In this document: one piece after another, positions 53,469 to 62,556 of the stretch | Layout: each line of letters starts with the position of its first letter | Position numbering within the stretch: position 1 is the first letter of the stretch | From: Tenacibaculum sp. MAR_2009_124 | GTDB taxonomy: Bacteria; Bacteroidota; Bacteroidia; Flavobacteriales; Flavobacteriaceae | Assembly: GCF_900105455.1 (NCBI RefSeq) | Contig: NZ_FNSF01000005.1 | Location: 310,001 to 374,000, forward strand | DNA: 64,000 nt | Direction: 5' to 3' | Translations under genes and position numbers: made by a program | Notes under the pieces: generated by a model | The model's database searches: none | What the model was told of the DNA's origin: nothing | The model's input: the letters and a program-made list of their open reading frames with translations, nothing else

Positions 53469-54794
53469 ATGAAATTATTAAAAAAGTTCCTTCTACTCCT
53501 ACTTATTGTTGTTGCTATTATTTTCTATTTTAACTATCCTAAATTGAATATTCTCGCTGGATACTCTGCAAAAAATACGGCATCATCAGTTTTTGTAGCT
53601 AATAGAACACTTGAATTTACCGATAGTACAGACAATAACTTCTCTCCGATTAACTTGACTTCCGATAAAATTAATTCTGAGGAAAAATCAGCCACGGGAT
53701 CGGTTTATGGGTTGCTAACAAGAAAAGCAGTTTATAGAGATGGTTTAGGTTGTGTGCTCGTCAGTGATGACTTTGATCCTTCTAAATCTTCTTTGGTTCC
53801 AAACAGGTCGCAACCTGATATTGGAACTCCATATCCTTACGGAAATGCTCCACAAAAAGACACTTTATTTGCAAATATTAATTACAATACGTTGAATACT
53901 GCTGTAAGTTCAATGTTTAGCGATGTGAATAAAACAAGAGCGGTACTGGTAATTTATAAAGACCAAATTATTGCTGAAAAATATGATACTGGTTTCACTA
54001 AAGACTCCAAAATTTTAGGTTGGTCAATGACAAAGAGTATTACAGGAACTTTATTTGGCATTATGCAATGTCAAGGAAAATTAAATGTTTTTGACAAAGC
54101 TCCTATCTCTGAATGGCAAAATGATGCTCGAAAAAACATCACCATTCATAATTTATTACAAATGAATTCAGGCTTGGAATGGGATGAAGATTACAATACT
54201 ATTTCTGATGTTAGTAAAATGCTTTTTTTAGAGAAAGACATGACTAAATCTCAAATTGACAAGCCTCTTGTTGGAAAACCAAATCAAACATGGAATTATT
54301 CATCAGGAACAACAAATTTGTTATCAGGAATTTTAAGACAGCAATTCGATTCTCATCAAGAATATTTAGATTTTTGGTATAAGGCCTTAATTGATAAAAT
54401 TGGAATGAACTCTATGGTATTAGAAGCGGACATGAGCGGAAACTATGTTGGCTCTTCGTATGCATGGGCAACGCCTAGAGATTGGGCTAAGTTTGGCCTT
54501 TTATACCTTCATAATGGTAATTGGGACGGGAAACATTTATTTGACAAAGATTGGGTTGATTATGCAACTACTCCAACGCCCACTTCAGATGGATGGTACG
54601 GTGCACAGATATGGTTAAATGCCGGAAGTAGATATCCTGATGTTCCAAAAAATATGCTCTCGTTTAACGGATATCAAGGGCAAAATGTTTTTGTTTTACC
54701 TGAACAAGATATGGTGATTGTTCGCATGGGATTGACTAAAAATGCAGATATTAACGTATTTTTGAAAACTGTAATCTCAGCAATAAAACATTAA
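53469..54794 (+). CDS. Serine hydrolase of the beta-lactamase/6-aminohexanoate-hydrolase type
   Basis: 441 residues from the ATG at 53469. One N-terminal membrane helix (5-22) anchors it; the rest is periplasmic. Catalytic SMTK (186-189) matches SxxK, NYSSGTTN is at the YxN position, and a WYGAQIWLNAG segment lies near the end. Family members are esterases, amidases or D-Ala-D-Ala enzymes (class C fold), and the NylB'-like SMTKS pattern is closest. The substrate is unknown. The next gene starts 3 bases after the stop, so they form a two-gene operon. Confidence 0.85.
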   Translation: MKLLKKFLLLLLIVVAIIFYFNYPKLNILAGYSAKNTASSVFVANRTLEFTDSTDNNFSPINLTSDKINSEEKSATGSVYGLLTRKAVYRDGLGCVLVSDDFDPSKSSLVPNRSQPDIGTPYPYGNAPQKDTLFANINYNTLNTAVSSMFSDVNKTRAVLVIYKDQIIAEKYDTGFTKDSKILGWSMTKSITGTLFGIMQCQGKLNVFDKAPISEWQNDARKNITIHNLLQMNSGLEWDEDYNTISDVSKMLFLEKDMTKSQIDKPLVGKPNQTWNYSSGTTNLLSGILRQQFDSHQEYLDFWYKALIDKIGMNSMVLEADMSGNYVGSSYAWATPRDWAKFGLLYLHNGNWDGKHLFDKDWVDYATTPTPTSDGWYGAQIWLNAGSRYPDVPKNMLSFNGYQGQNVFVLPEQDMVIVRMGLTKNADINVFLKTVISAIKH

Positions 54795-54797
54795 AGA

Positions 54798-55139
54798 ATG
54801 AATCCTTATTACTACGTGCTATCAATTAATGGTTTACTATTTGTTTTTAGTGTTATTTTCTATTTATTCCCTCCTAAACGAATCAATTCAATTTATGGGT
54901 ATAGAACGCCAAAAACTATGAAAAATGAAACCATTTGGAATTTTGCTAATACTTTTTTCGTAAAGCAATTTATGATGTATTCGGCAATTTCCTTAGCAAT
55001 GGCTCTTTTATTTGTTTTCTTAGCCAAAGAAGTAAATTGGCAACCAATGGCCATTATGCTGCTTTCGCTTGCCGTATCAGTGATTAAAACGGAACAAGAA
55101 ATTAGCAAAAATTTTGACGAAGACGGAAACAAAAAATAA
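54798..55139 (+). CDS. SdpI-like membrane protein
   Basis: 113 residues, three helices (4-24, 57-77, 82-98). IYGYRTPKTMKNETIWNFAN is the signature that follows the first helices of SdpI/YhfC-type proteins (YGYRTPxxMKxxxxWxxAN). In Bacillus SdpI is the immunity protein to the SdpC killer; most relatives have unknown roles. It is 3 bases after the serine hydrolase gene and followed by a terminator. Confidence 0.75.
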   Translation: MNPYYYVLSINGLLFVFSVIFYLFPPKRINSIYGYRTPKTMKNETIWNFANTFFVKQFMMYSAISLAMALLFVFLAKEVNWQPMAIMLLSLAVSVIKTEQEISKNFDEDGNKK

Positions 55140-55148
55140 AATTCAAAA

Positions 55149-55175
55149 CAAAAAAGGAGCCTTACGCTCCTTTTT
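55149..55175. terminator. Bidirectional terminator between the SdpI-like and SCO1-like genes
   Basis: A 10 bp stem (AAAAAGGAGC / GCTCCTTTTT, loop CTTAC), As before and Ts after, between convergent stops. Confidence 0.9.
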
Positions 55176-55183
55176 CTTTTTAT

Positions 55184-55861
55184 CTATTCACTATACTCTT
55201 GTTTAAGCGTTGAAATATCTTCTATAATTTTTAGTATTTCCTCCTTCTTAGTTCCATCATAAATACCTCTAATTCTTCGTTGTTTATCAATAAGAACAAA
55301 GTTTTCAGTATGAATAAAATCATTTTCATCTCCTGTACCTTCATCCAATACTGCAAAATAGCTCTTCCTAGCTAAATCATAAATATGCTTCTTATCTCCT
55401 GTTGTAACATTCCATTTTCCATCAATCACTCCTTTTCTATCAGCATAAGCACGTAACACTGAAACACTGTCCATAGTTGGTGTTACCGAATGCGATAAAA
55501 AGGCAACCTCATCATCATTCATATAGTGCTCTTGTAAATCTGTCATATTACTTGCCATAATTAAGCAAATATTTTGGCAACGTGTAAAAAAGAAATCCGC
55601 CACGTAAATTTTACCTTCGTAATCTTTCTGAGTAATTATATCACCATTCTGATTGATTAACCTAAAATCTGATACGGTATGATTTTTTGATTTACTTCGT
55701 AATGAAGCATCCACAAGCTTAGGATTGATATCATTTGGACTATAAATTGGAAGTCTTTTATCAACTTTTACTAAATGATAATAAACAGGCAAACCAACTG
55801 CCATGAAAACCAACAAAAATATAAATGTGCCTTTTGATTTTTTAAAGAACTGTAAATCCAT
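55184..55861 (-). CDS. SCO1/SenC family copper chaperone
   Basis: 225 residues from the ATG at 55861 (MDLQFFKKSKG). One N-terminal membrane helix (11-29) and a periplasmic thioredoxin-like domain with the copper motif TRCQNIC (Cys95, Cys99) and the third ligand in DFIHTENFVLID. It delivers copper to the CuA site of cytochrome oxidase or acts as a thiol reductase. No oxidase gene is in view. Confidence 0.9.
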   Translation of the reverse strand: MDLQFFKKSKGTFIFLLVFMAVGLPVYYHLVKVDKRLPIYSPNDINPKLVDASLRSKSKNHTVSDFRLINQNGDIITQKDYEGKIYVADFFFTRCQNICLIMASNMTDLQEHYMNDDEVAFLSHSVTPTMDSVSVLRAYADRKGVIDGKWNVTTGDKKHIYDLARKSYFAVLDEGTGDENDFIHTENFVLIDKQRRIRGIYDGTKKEEILKIIEDISTLKQEYSE

Positions 55862-55961
55862 TCTCAGGTAATAATTTACACAAAAATACAACTTAAAAAA
55901 ACGTTTTTATCCTGTGAATTTAAAAAGTTTGTTAAAAGAAAAGGTTGATTAGATAACAAAC

Positions 55962-55992
55962 TTTTAGAACTCTTTTTAAAAACGTACATTTG
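55962..55992 (+). promoter_or_regulatory. Promoter of rseP
   Basis: TTTT (55962-55965) and TACATTTG (55985-55992) with a 19-base spacer; the second is a full TAnnTTTG match. The ATG is 32 bases further on. Confidence 0.5.
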
Positions 55993-56024
55993 TCAGATTT
56001 TAAAATCTAGAAATAATACCTTTT

Positions 56025-57374
56025 ATGGAAATTTTAATAAAAGCATCTCAATTTATTTTAAGTTTATCGTTACTGATTGTTCTTCATGAATTGGGGCATT
56101 TCATCCCTGCGAAACTATTTAAAACCAAGGTTGAAAAATTTTATCTATTCTTCGATTATAAGTTTTCTTTATTTAAAAAGAAAATAGGAGAAACCGTATA
56201 TGGTATTGGTTGGATTCCGTTAGGAGGCTATGTTAAAATTGCGGGTATGATTGATGAAAGCATGGATAAAGAGCAAATGAAACAGGAACCTAAACCATGG
56301 GAATTCAGATCGAAACCAGCTTGGCAACGATTAATTATCATGCTAGGAGGTGTTACAGTTAATTTTATTCTTGGTATTCTTATTTATATCTGTTTATTAT
56401 GGGGTTATGGAGAAAAATTCATACCAAATTCTAACGTAAAGGATGGTATTTGGGTTCAAGATTCATTAGCCATTGATTTGGGTTTAAAAACAGGAGATAA
56501 AATTCTAAGTATAGATGGTCAAAAAATAGAAAAGTTTGGGCAGCTTCCTATTGAATTTATCAATGGAAACAATTTTACTGTTGAAAGAAAAGGAGAGGCT
56601 ATTAAAAAAGAAATACCTACCGATTTTATTTCTAAATTAATCGATAGAGGTAAAAATGCAGGGTCTTTTATTCGTTTAAGACAACCATTTGTAATTGCAG
56701 ATGTTCCTAAAGAGTCTCCTAATGCCACTAGTGGACTGCTACCAAAAGATATTATTACTGCTATTCAAGGGGAGCCTATTACCTATTTTGATCAAGCAAA
56801 GCCTATATTAGAAAAGTATAAAGGGCAATCTATTACTATAGATACCAAAAGAGGTGACAATTCGGTTAGCATCCCTGTTACCATTTCTGAACAAGCCACC
56901 ATTGGAGTTTTACAAGGTAGATTATCAGCACCAGACTTAGAAAGATTAGGTTATTACCAATTAGCTAACAAATCGTATTCTTTTACCGAAGCAATACCTG
57001 CAGGAACGACTAAAGCTTGGACTACTTTAACAAATTATATAAAACAATTAAAGAAAATAGTAAATCCAAGTACCGGAGCTTATAAAGGCCTTGGAGGTTT
57101 TATTTCAATTGGAAGCATTTTTCCATCTCAATGGAGCTGGTACGCTTTCTGGAACATCACTGCTTTCTTATCTATCATGCTAGGTTTTATGAATCTTTTA
57201 CCAATACCTGCGCTAGATGGAGGTCATGTAGTATTCACCCTTTGGGAAATGATTACGGGTAAAAAACCAAGTGATAAATTCTTAGAATATGCTCAAGTAG
57301 CTGGATTTGTTTTACTGTTGGCACTCTTATTATTTGCCAATGGAAATGATATATTTAGAGCTATTTTTAAATAA
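56025..57374 (+). CDS. rseP: Site-2 intramembrane metalloprotease RseP
   Basis: 449 residues. The zinc site HELGH (21-25) is in the first helix, an FKFGY-like region follows, two PDZ-like modules lie between helices 1 and 3 (about 150-320), and NLLPIPALDGGH (LDG at 397-399) supplies the third ligand. It cuts anti-sigma factors and leftover signal peptides within the membrane. Length and motif order are those of RseP/MmpA. Sits alone; dinB follows after 63 bases. Confidence 0.93.
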   Translation: MEILIKASQFILSLSLLIVLHELGHFIPAKLFKTKVEKFYLFFDYKFSLFKKKIGETVYGIGWIPLGGYVKIAGMIDESMDKEQMKQEPKPWEFRSKPAWQRLIIMLGGVTVNFILGILIYICLLWGYGEKFIPNSNVKDGIWVQDSLAIDLGLKTGDKILSIDGQKIEKFGQLPIEFINGNNFTVERKGEAIKKEIPTDFISKLIDRGKNAGSFIRLRQPFVIADVPKESPNATSGLLPKDIITAIQGEPITYFDQAKPILEKYKGQSITIDTKRGDNSVSIPVTISEQATIGVLQGRLSAPDLERLGYYQLANKSYSFTEAIPAGTTKAWTTLTNYIKQLKKIVNPSTGAYKGLGGFISIGSIFPSQWSWYAFWNITAFLSIMLGFMNLLPIPALDGGHVVFTLWEMITGKKPSDKFLEYAQVAGFVLLLALLLFANGNDIFRAIFK

Positions 57375-57395
57375 AAACTCTTTGTTAAAATAAGA

Positions 57396-57432
57396 AACTC
57401 CCGAGATAATCTTTCGGGAGTTTCTTATTTTT
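57396..57432 (+). terminator. Terminator between rseP and dinB
   Basis: GAAACTCCCGA and TCGGGAGTTTC form an 11 bp perfect stem with a short loop, then TTATTTTTA. It lies just before the dinB start, so dinB has a promoter inside or after it. Confidence 0.8.
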
Positions 57433-57437
57433 ACTAA

Positions 57438-58520
57438 ATGGAACTTCTTCCTCCTTTTAAAAAAATAATTCACGTTGACATGGATGCCTTTTACGCTTCC
57501 GTGGAGCAATTGGACAATCCTGAACTCATAGGTAAGCCAGTAGCTGTTGGTGGCAGTGAAGTAAGAGGTGTTGTTTCGGCTGCTAGTTATGAAGCCAGAA
57601 AATATGGAGTTAGATCTGCTATGAGTGGTGTTTTAGCAAAACAAAAATGTCCTCACTTAATTTTTGTGAAACCTCGTTTTGCTCGATACAAAGAAATCTC
57701 TTCTAAAATTAGAACCATTTTTTATGAGTATACAGATTTAGTAGAGCCTTTATCATTAGATGAAGCTTATTTAGATGTCACAGAAAATAAAAAAAGAAAT
57801 TCTTCGGCAAGTTTAATAGCTCAAGAAATACGCGAAAAGATATGGACAGAACTTCAACTAAGAGCCTCCGCAGGAATCTCTATTAATAAGTTTTTAGCAA
57901 AAGTAGCATCCGACATCAACAAACCTAACGGACAAAAAACAATTAACCCAGATGAAGTCATTCGTTTCTTAGAAGAATTACCTGTCAATAAATTTTACGG
58001 TGTAGGAAAAGTAACAGCGGCAAAAATGCATAATCTCGGAATATTTAATGGAATTGATTTAAAACAAAAATCACTTGAAGAATTAACGCAGCTGTTTGGC
58101 AAATCTGGAAATCATTATTACCATATCGTTAGAGGAATTCAAAACAGTGAAGTAAAACCAGACAGAACAAGAAAGTCTATAGCTGCTGAGAGAACTTTTA
58201 CAGATAATATTTCTTCTGAAATATATATGTTAGAACGATTGAGTCGCATTGCAGATGAATTAGAGAAAAGAATGATTCATTCTGAAACCAAAGGAAAAAC
58301 AATTACATTAAAAATCAAATACAGTGATTTTACACAACAAACTCGCAGCAAGACTCTCAACAGCTTTATTTTCGAAAAAAAAGACTTCTTTCCCGTCATA
58401 AAGGAGTTGCTCTATCAAGAAACACTCAGAGAATCTGTAAGACTTTTAGGGATTTCAATAAGCAACCTAAACACTGAAAAAAAATCTCCAGTTTGGGTAC
58501 AGCTTTCTTTCGATTTTTAA
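57438..58520 (+). CDS. dinB: DNA polymerase IV (Y-family)
   Basis: 360 residues starting IIHVDMDAFYASVEQLDNP, with the metal-binding DMDAFYAS and SLDEAYLDVT, AGISINKFLAKVASDINKPNG, and the helix-hairpin-helix KFYGVGKVTAAKM. A C-terminal little finger domain ends WVQLSFDF, a beta-clamp-binding tail. It bypasses lesions with low fidelity. Its stop overlaps by 4 bases the stop of the convergent kinase gene. Upstream hairpin CTCCCGAGATAATCTTTCGGGAG at about 57398-57420 is a terminator for rseP. Confidence 0.94.
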   Translation: MELLPPFKKIIHVDMDAFYASVEQLDNPELIGKPVAVGGSEVRGVVSAASYEARKYGVRSAMSGVLAKQKCPHLIFVKPRFARYKEISSKIRTIFYEYTDLVEPLSLDEAYLDVTENKKRNSSASLIAQEIREKIWTELQLRASAGISINKFLAKVASDINKPNGQKTINPDEVIRFLEELPVNKFYGVGKVTAAKMHNLGIFNGIDLKQKSLEELTQLFGKSGNHYYHIVRGIQNSEVKPDRTRKSIAAERTFTDNISSEIYMLERLSRIADELEKRMIHSETKGKTITLKIKYSDFTQQTRSKTLNSFIFEKKDFFPVIKELLYQETLRESVRLLGISISNLNTEKKSPVWVQLSFDF

Positions 58521-60442
58521 CGTAAGGGAATTTTTAAAGTAACCCTTGTTCCTTTTGGATGTCCTTCCTTGTTTATTAAATCAGTATAAACCAAAGAGTA
58601 ATTATTTTGAAAACCATCAGCAAAGTTTCTTAATCGCTGTTTGGTCAAATCAATACCTATAGACTTCCTCTTTAAGGATTTACTAGTTTTAATTTTTAAA
58701 GCTTGATCGCGTCCAACACCATTATCCTCTATATCTATTTGAAAATAATCTTCAGAATCTTTCTTCACTTTCAAACTAACCTGCTTCTGACCTTTTTTTG
58801 AAGACAGTCCATGCCATATTGCATTTTCTAAAAATGGTTGCAGAATTAATGGCGGTATTTTTACTTTTTCAATGTTTATTTCCTCAGCAACCGTTTCTTC
58901 ATAATCTATTTCATTAGAAAATCGAATATTCTCAATACTCATGTACAATGTCATTGTTTTTAACTCCTCGCTTAAACTCACCTCTTTAGTCTTCGAAGAT
59001 TCAAGTATACTTCTAATGAGTTTAGAGAATTTATTTAAATAATACACGGCATGTTTCTGTTCATTTTTAATGATATATAGTTTAATTGAATTTAAAGCAT
59101 TAAAAACAAAATGAGGATTCATTTGGCTCTGCAAAGCCTCTTGTTCTAGCATTAGTATTTTCTTTTCATCATTAAGCAACCTCTGACCGTATATAGCATA
59201 TAGTAAGACTCCAAACAGTGCTATAGAAACTAAAGCAATAATTAAAACGTTTCTATTACGAGTTAATTTCAGCTTTGTAATTTCATTCTCCTTTGCAAGT
59301 CCTTTAATTTTATTATTTTTTACTTCATTATCATACTTATTTATTAGATTGTTAACATACAATACGTTTCTGTCATTAAAGGTTTTTCGTTCGCCTTCAA
59401 TAGATTTCTTGTAAAAAATATAAGCATTCTTATAATCTTCCTCAATTTTATATATTTCCGATAAGTACTCATATGATCTATTAACATGAGTAGGAATTCC
59501 ATACTTTAACCCTGTGAACAATGCTTTTTTAATATTCTTTTGAGCTTCCTTGAGCCGAAGAAGTTTTATTTGACAATAACCTAATGTATTATAAACTGCT
59601 GATACGTAATAATTATTCCCAAGCATATCAACTAAAGACTTCACTTCATTGATAGTCTCATATGCCTTTAAATACTCACCTTTTATAATTAAAACGTTAC
59701 TAATACTATTATGGCAAATAATTCTACCCAATTTGGAATTAGATTCTTCATTGTATTTTAATGACAAATTATAATTCTCAAGAGCATTTTCAATATCTCC
59801 AAGGTTTTGATAGGCCGTCCCCATATTTTGATAGTTAATAGCCAAACCCCTTTTATCATTTAATTTTTTCTGTGTCACAATTGCGACCTCAAATTTTTCC
59901 AACGCCAGTTTATATTGCTTCAACGTTAAATAAATATTCCCGATACTGTTTTCAGAAATACTCTTGCTACGCATAATATCTTCTGGATCTCCTGGGTACT
60001 TATTAGACAACTCTAGTGCATATTGATGGTAATTCAATGCACTTCTAATTTTATCTTGCCTTCTGTAAACAACTCCAATTAAATTTAAAGTAATAATTTC
60101 AGCGGGGATTTCCTTTATAGATCGAGAGATTTGGAGAGCCATAATATGGTTCTCTATTGATTCTTTATACAAAGTTTTATTCCTACTCTCTCTACCAATA
60201 GCATTATAAGCATAAATTTTACCATAATCATTGTTACCTTTAATACTTTGTTCTAGTAAATAACTACGATCCTTATTGGTTAACTTCGCCTTTCTAAAAA
60301 ATTTTTGAACCTCAAAAAAAGACTCAAACTCCTTTGTTAAAAAACTATTAATCAAACTGTCTTTTCTCACCATCTCATCTTGACTAAACGCAGTTGTTGA
60401 AAAAATAAGTAGGTAAAAAATTATAAATCCCTGTTTGTACAT
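58517..60442 (-). CDS. LytS-type sensor histidine kinase with periplasmic TPR repeats
   Basis: 641 residues. Signal peptide (1-20), then about six to seven TPR motifs (for example SALNYHQYALELSN, LKQYKLALEKFEVAI, LGDIENALENYNLSLKYNEE) forming a periplasmic sensor. A coiled coil and one membrane helix (about 400-420) follow. The His_kinase domain has QMNPHFVFNALNSIKLYI with the phosphorylated His, and an HATPase with DNGVGRDQAL. It overlaps nothing upstream; its regulator starts 5 bases before it. The signal is unknown. Together they form a LytS/LytTR pair. Confidence 0.9.
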   Translation of the reverse strand: MYKQGFIIFYLLIFSTTAFSQDEMVRKDSLINSFLTKEFESFFEVQKFFRKAKLTNKDRSYLLEQSIKGNNDYGKIYAYNAIGRESRNKTLYKESIENHIMALQISRSIKEIPAEIITLNLIGVVYRRQDKIRSALNYHQYALELSNKYPGDPEDIMRSKSISENSIGNIYLTLKQYKLALEKFEVAIVTQKKLNDKRGLAINYQNMGTAYQNLGDIENALENYNLSLKYNEESNSKLGRIICHNSISNVLIIKGEYLKAYETINEVKSLVDMLGNNYYVSAVYNTLGYCQIKLLRLKEAQKNIKKALFTGLKYGIPTHVNRSYEYLSEIYKIEEDYKNAYIFYKKSIEGERKTFNDRNVLYVNNLINKYDNEVKNNKIKGLAKENEITKLKLTRNRNVLIIALVSIALFGVLLYAIYGQRLLNDEKKILMLEQEALQSQMNPHFVFNALNSIKLYIIKNEQKHAVYYLNKFSKLIRSILESSKTKEVSLSEELKTMTLYMSIENIRFSNEIDYEETVAEEINIEKVKIPPLILQPFLENAIWHGLSSKKGQKQVSLKVKKDSEDYFQIDIEDNGVGRDQALKIKTSKSLKRKSIGIDLTKQRLRNFADGFQNNYSLVYTDLINKEGHPKGTRVTLKIPLR

Positions 60443-60447
60443 TGTTC

Positions 60448-61182
60448 TTAAAATTTATCAAGAAAATCAGATTTCTTTTGTCTTGATACAGGAATCTTAT
60501 GCCCCCCATCTAAAATAACGTAACCATCAGCTTTTAAAAATTCCTTAATTTTATTCAAGTTAATAATATAGGAATTATGTATTCTAAAAAAGTGGTCTTC
60601 GGGTAATAGCAGGTTAACTTCTTTTAGTTTTTTTGTTACAACAATCTTTTTGTTAAGTGTAGTATAGATGGAACTATAATTACCATCAGATTCTACATAA
60701 ACAATTTCTGATTCATCTAAAAAGATGAGTTTTCCATCAGTACTGATTGTTATTTTTCTTCGATTAAATCGTTCATTAAAACTAGTTAGAATCTTTTCAA
60801 ACTTGTTCGAACTATCGGTTTTGGTATGATAACTCTTTATCCTATTAAGAGTTTCTTCTAAATCATCAGAATCTATCGGCTTCATTAAATAATCAATTGC
60901 CTGATTTTTTAATGCTTTAATGGCATACTCATTATAGGCCGTTGTTATTACAACAGCAAAATCTCTTTTTTTTAGTTTTTCCAAAAGTTGGAAACCATCC
61001 ATAGTTGGCATTTCTATATCTAGAAAAAGACAATCCAAACTATTCGAGTTTATGTATTCAATGGCTTTCTTTTCGTCTGAAAATGTTTTAACAACTTCAA
61101 TATCTTCACTAAAATTAGAGAGTTCCCAAGTAAGACCTTGAATTGCCTTTGGTTCATCATCAACAATAACAGCTTTTAACAT
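60448..61182 (-). CDS. LytTR-family response regulator
   Basis: 244 residues from the ATG at 61182 (MLKAVIVDDEPK). Receiver domain (1-120) with the acidic pair at 8-9 and phosphorylation site Asp55 in FLDIEMPTMDG. A LytTR DNA-binding domain (about 145-244) has the FFRIHNSYIINLNKI motif. It is phosphorylated by the adjacent kinase. Regulated promoters are unknown. Confidence 0.92.
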   Translation of the reverse strand: MLKAVIVDDEPKAIQGLTWELSNFSEDIEVVKTFSDEKKAIEYINSNSLDCLFLDIEMPTMDGFQLLEKLKKRDFAVVITTAYNEYAIKALKNQAIDYLMKPIDSDDLEETLNRIKSYHTKTDSSNKFEKILTSFNERFNRRKITISTDGKLIFLDESEIVYVESDGNYSSIYTTLNKKIVVTKKLKEVNLLLPEDHFFRIHNSYIINLNKIKEFLKADGYVILDGGHKIPVSRQKKSDFLDKF

Positions 61183-61200
61183 ATCGTTCTTTTCTACCAA

Positions 61201-61413
61201 ATGTACCTCATAAAAAGTTAAAAATAAAATGAATACTCTATTAAATCTACAAAAACAGAGCGAAACTTAAACATATTATAACATTAATATCACCATTTAC
61301 ACACATGCTTTCACAAATTATACAATATGCTTTCAATAGATTATATTTTCGTCGGATATTTGCCGTGTAATATACAAGGGGAATCATTTTGATAATTGGG
61401 GGATTAATCAATA
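61201..61413. other. Non-coding stretch upstream of the response regulator
   Basis: Apart from a -7-like GATATTTG near 61350 and GGGGG-containing repeats (AATTGGGGG at about 61395, AATTGGGGA at about 61423), I see no gene. It may contain the promoter of the two-component operon and of the small transcript to its right. Confidence 0.35.
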
Positions 61414-61554
61414 ATGATAATTAAATTGGGGAGCATTGCATTAGCAATGCTTTTCTTTTGTCTTACTTTTTCTTATTTATCTCAAAAAAATTCACAAAAA
61501 AAAAGCCGCCCAAATGGACAGCTTTCTAAGTCATATAATCGTACTGATTCTTAA
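61414..61554 (+). other. Candidate small hydrophobic peptide ORF or short transcript
   Basis: ATG at 61414 opens 46 codons, MIIKLGSIALAMLFFCLTF then a polar tail, ending in TAA inside the rpmA stop region. The first 24 residues look like a membrane or signal segment. The same DNA holds a strong stem AGCATTGC / GCAATGCT with Ts (61432-61455), which could instead terminate a small RNA. Chance is possible. Confidence 0.25.
61502..61526 (-). terminator. Terminator of rplU-rpmA
   Basis: On the minus strand AAAGCTGTCC / GGGCGGCTTT pair over 10 bp with two G-T pairs and are followed by nine Ts. It begins 25 bases past the rpmA stop. Confidence 0.75.
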
Positions 61555-61811
61555 GCTTCAAAAGGAACTATAGAAACATATGATCTGTTATCTCTTTTCT
61601 TTTGGAATTTAACAACACCATCAACTCTAGCATGTAAAGTATGGTCTTTCCCCATATATACATTTTCACCTGGATTGTGTTGAGTTCCTCTTTGACGAAC
61701 AATAATATTACCAGCAATTGCTGCTTGTCCTCCAAAAATCTTCACACCTAAACGTTTCGATTCCGATTCACGACCGTTCTTCGAACTACCGACACCTTTC
61801 TTATGAGCCAT
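61551..61811 (-). CDS. rpmA: Ribosomal protein L27
   Basis: 86 residues starting [54 protein letters not shown] is the L27 core. It sits at the peptidyl transferase centre. It starts directly at MAHKKG, without the cleaved N-terminal extension of Firmicutes. It follows rplU by 22 bases in the usual L21-L27 operon. Confidence 0.97.
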   Translation of the reverse strand: MAHKKGVGSSKNGRESESKRLGVKIFGGQAAIAGNIIVRQRGTQHNPGENVYMGKDHTLHARVDGVVKFQKKRDNRSYVSIVPFEA

Positions 61812-61833
61812 CTTTGTAAGTTTTTAACGTTAA

Positions 61834-62334
61834 TTATTTACTTAATACTTCAATTAATTCAGCTTTCTTTAAAGAAGTGTATCCACTAATACCTCTCTCT
61901 TTAGCTAAAGCCTTTAATTCAGAAACAGTTTTAGAGCTTAAATCGTTAGACTCAGCTTTTTCTTCTGCTTTCGGCGCTTCAGTTTTAGGAGCTTCTTTCT
62001 TAGCTGCTGCTTTTTTAACACCAGACGCTGCAATACCCTCGATTTGAATCTCAGTTAAATATTGTCTGTGTCCGTTTTTCTTTCTGTAACCTTTTCTTCT
62101 TTTCTTTTTGAAAACGATTACTTTATCACCTTTTAAGTGACCTAATACTTTGGCAGTTACTCCTGCACCTTCTATAGCTGGGGCGCCAATAGTTACACTT
62201 CCATTATCTTCAATAAGCATTACTTTATCAAAAGTTATTTCTGATCCTTCTGCTTCTTGTAAACGGTGAACGTATACTTTTTGGTCTTTTGCTACTTTAA
62301 ATTGCTGCCCTGCTATCTCTACGATTGCGTACAT
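61834..62334 (-). CDS. rplU: Ribosomal protein L21 with a C-terminal SAP-like extension
   Basis: I use the ATG at 62334 (MYAIVEIAGQQFKV), which is the family start; the frame reaches 62358. Residues 1-102 are a complete L21 (KKRRKGYRKKNGHRQYLTEI). They are followed by an Ala/Lys/Glu-rich linker and a C-terminal ~35-residue SAP- or Rho-N-like helix pair, SKTVSELKALAKERGISGYTSLKKAELIEVL. L21 usually stops near 103. The extension is common in Bacteroidota; it may bind nucleic acid. Confidence 0.95.
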   Translation of the reverse strand: MYAIVEIAGQQFKVAKDQKVYVHRLQEAEGSEITFDKVMLIEDNGSVTIGAPAIEGAGVTAKVLGHLKGDKVIVFKKKRRKGYRKKNGHRQYLTEIQIEGIAASGVKKAAAKKEAPKTEAPKAEEKAESNDLSSKTVSELKALAKERGISGYTSLKKAELIEVLSK

Positions 62335-62390
62335 ACTTTCTATTTTGCGTTTATACATTAAAACACAACTCCTTACAGAAATTGCGGCTG

Positions 62391-62421
62391 CAAATATAAG
62401 TGTTATTTATTTAAGAAGCAA
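62391..62421 (-). promoter_or_regulatory. Promoter of the rplU-rpmA operon
   Basis: On the minus strand TTG, 20 bases, TATATTTG (62398-62391). A full match to the -33/-7 consensus, leaving a leader of about 50 bases. Confidence 0.65.
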
Positions 62422-62516
62422 TCTATCAACCACAAAATTAACACTTTAAACAGCTAGGAAATATAAATTATAAAATATTTACAAAACCATGTAACGCATG
62501 GCACTAAAATACGTCC

Positions 62517-62524
62517 TATTTTTG
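62517..62524 (+). promoter_or_regulatory. -7 element of the M16 peptidase operon
   Basis: TATTTTTG, 33 bases before the ATG at 62557. A -33 box is not clear. Confidence 0.45.
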
Positions 62525-62556
62525 ACAAATTAAAAGAACAAACTAAAAAGTAATCG

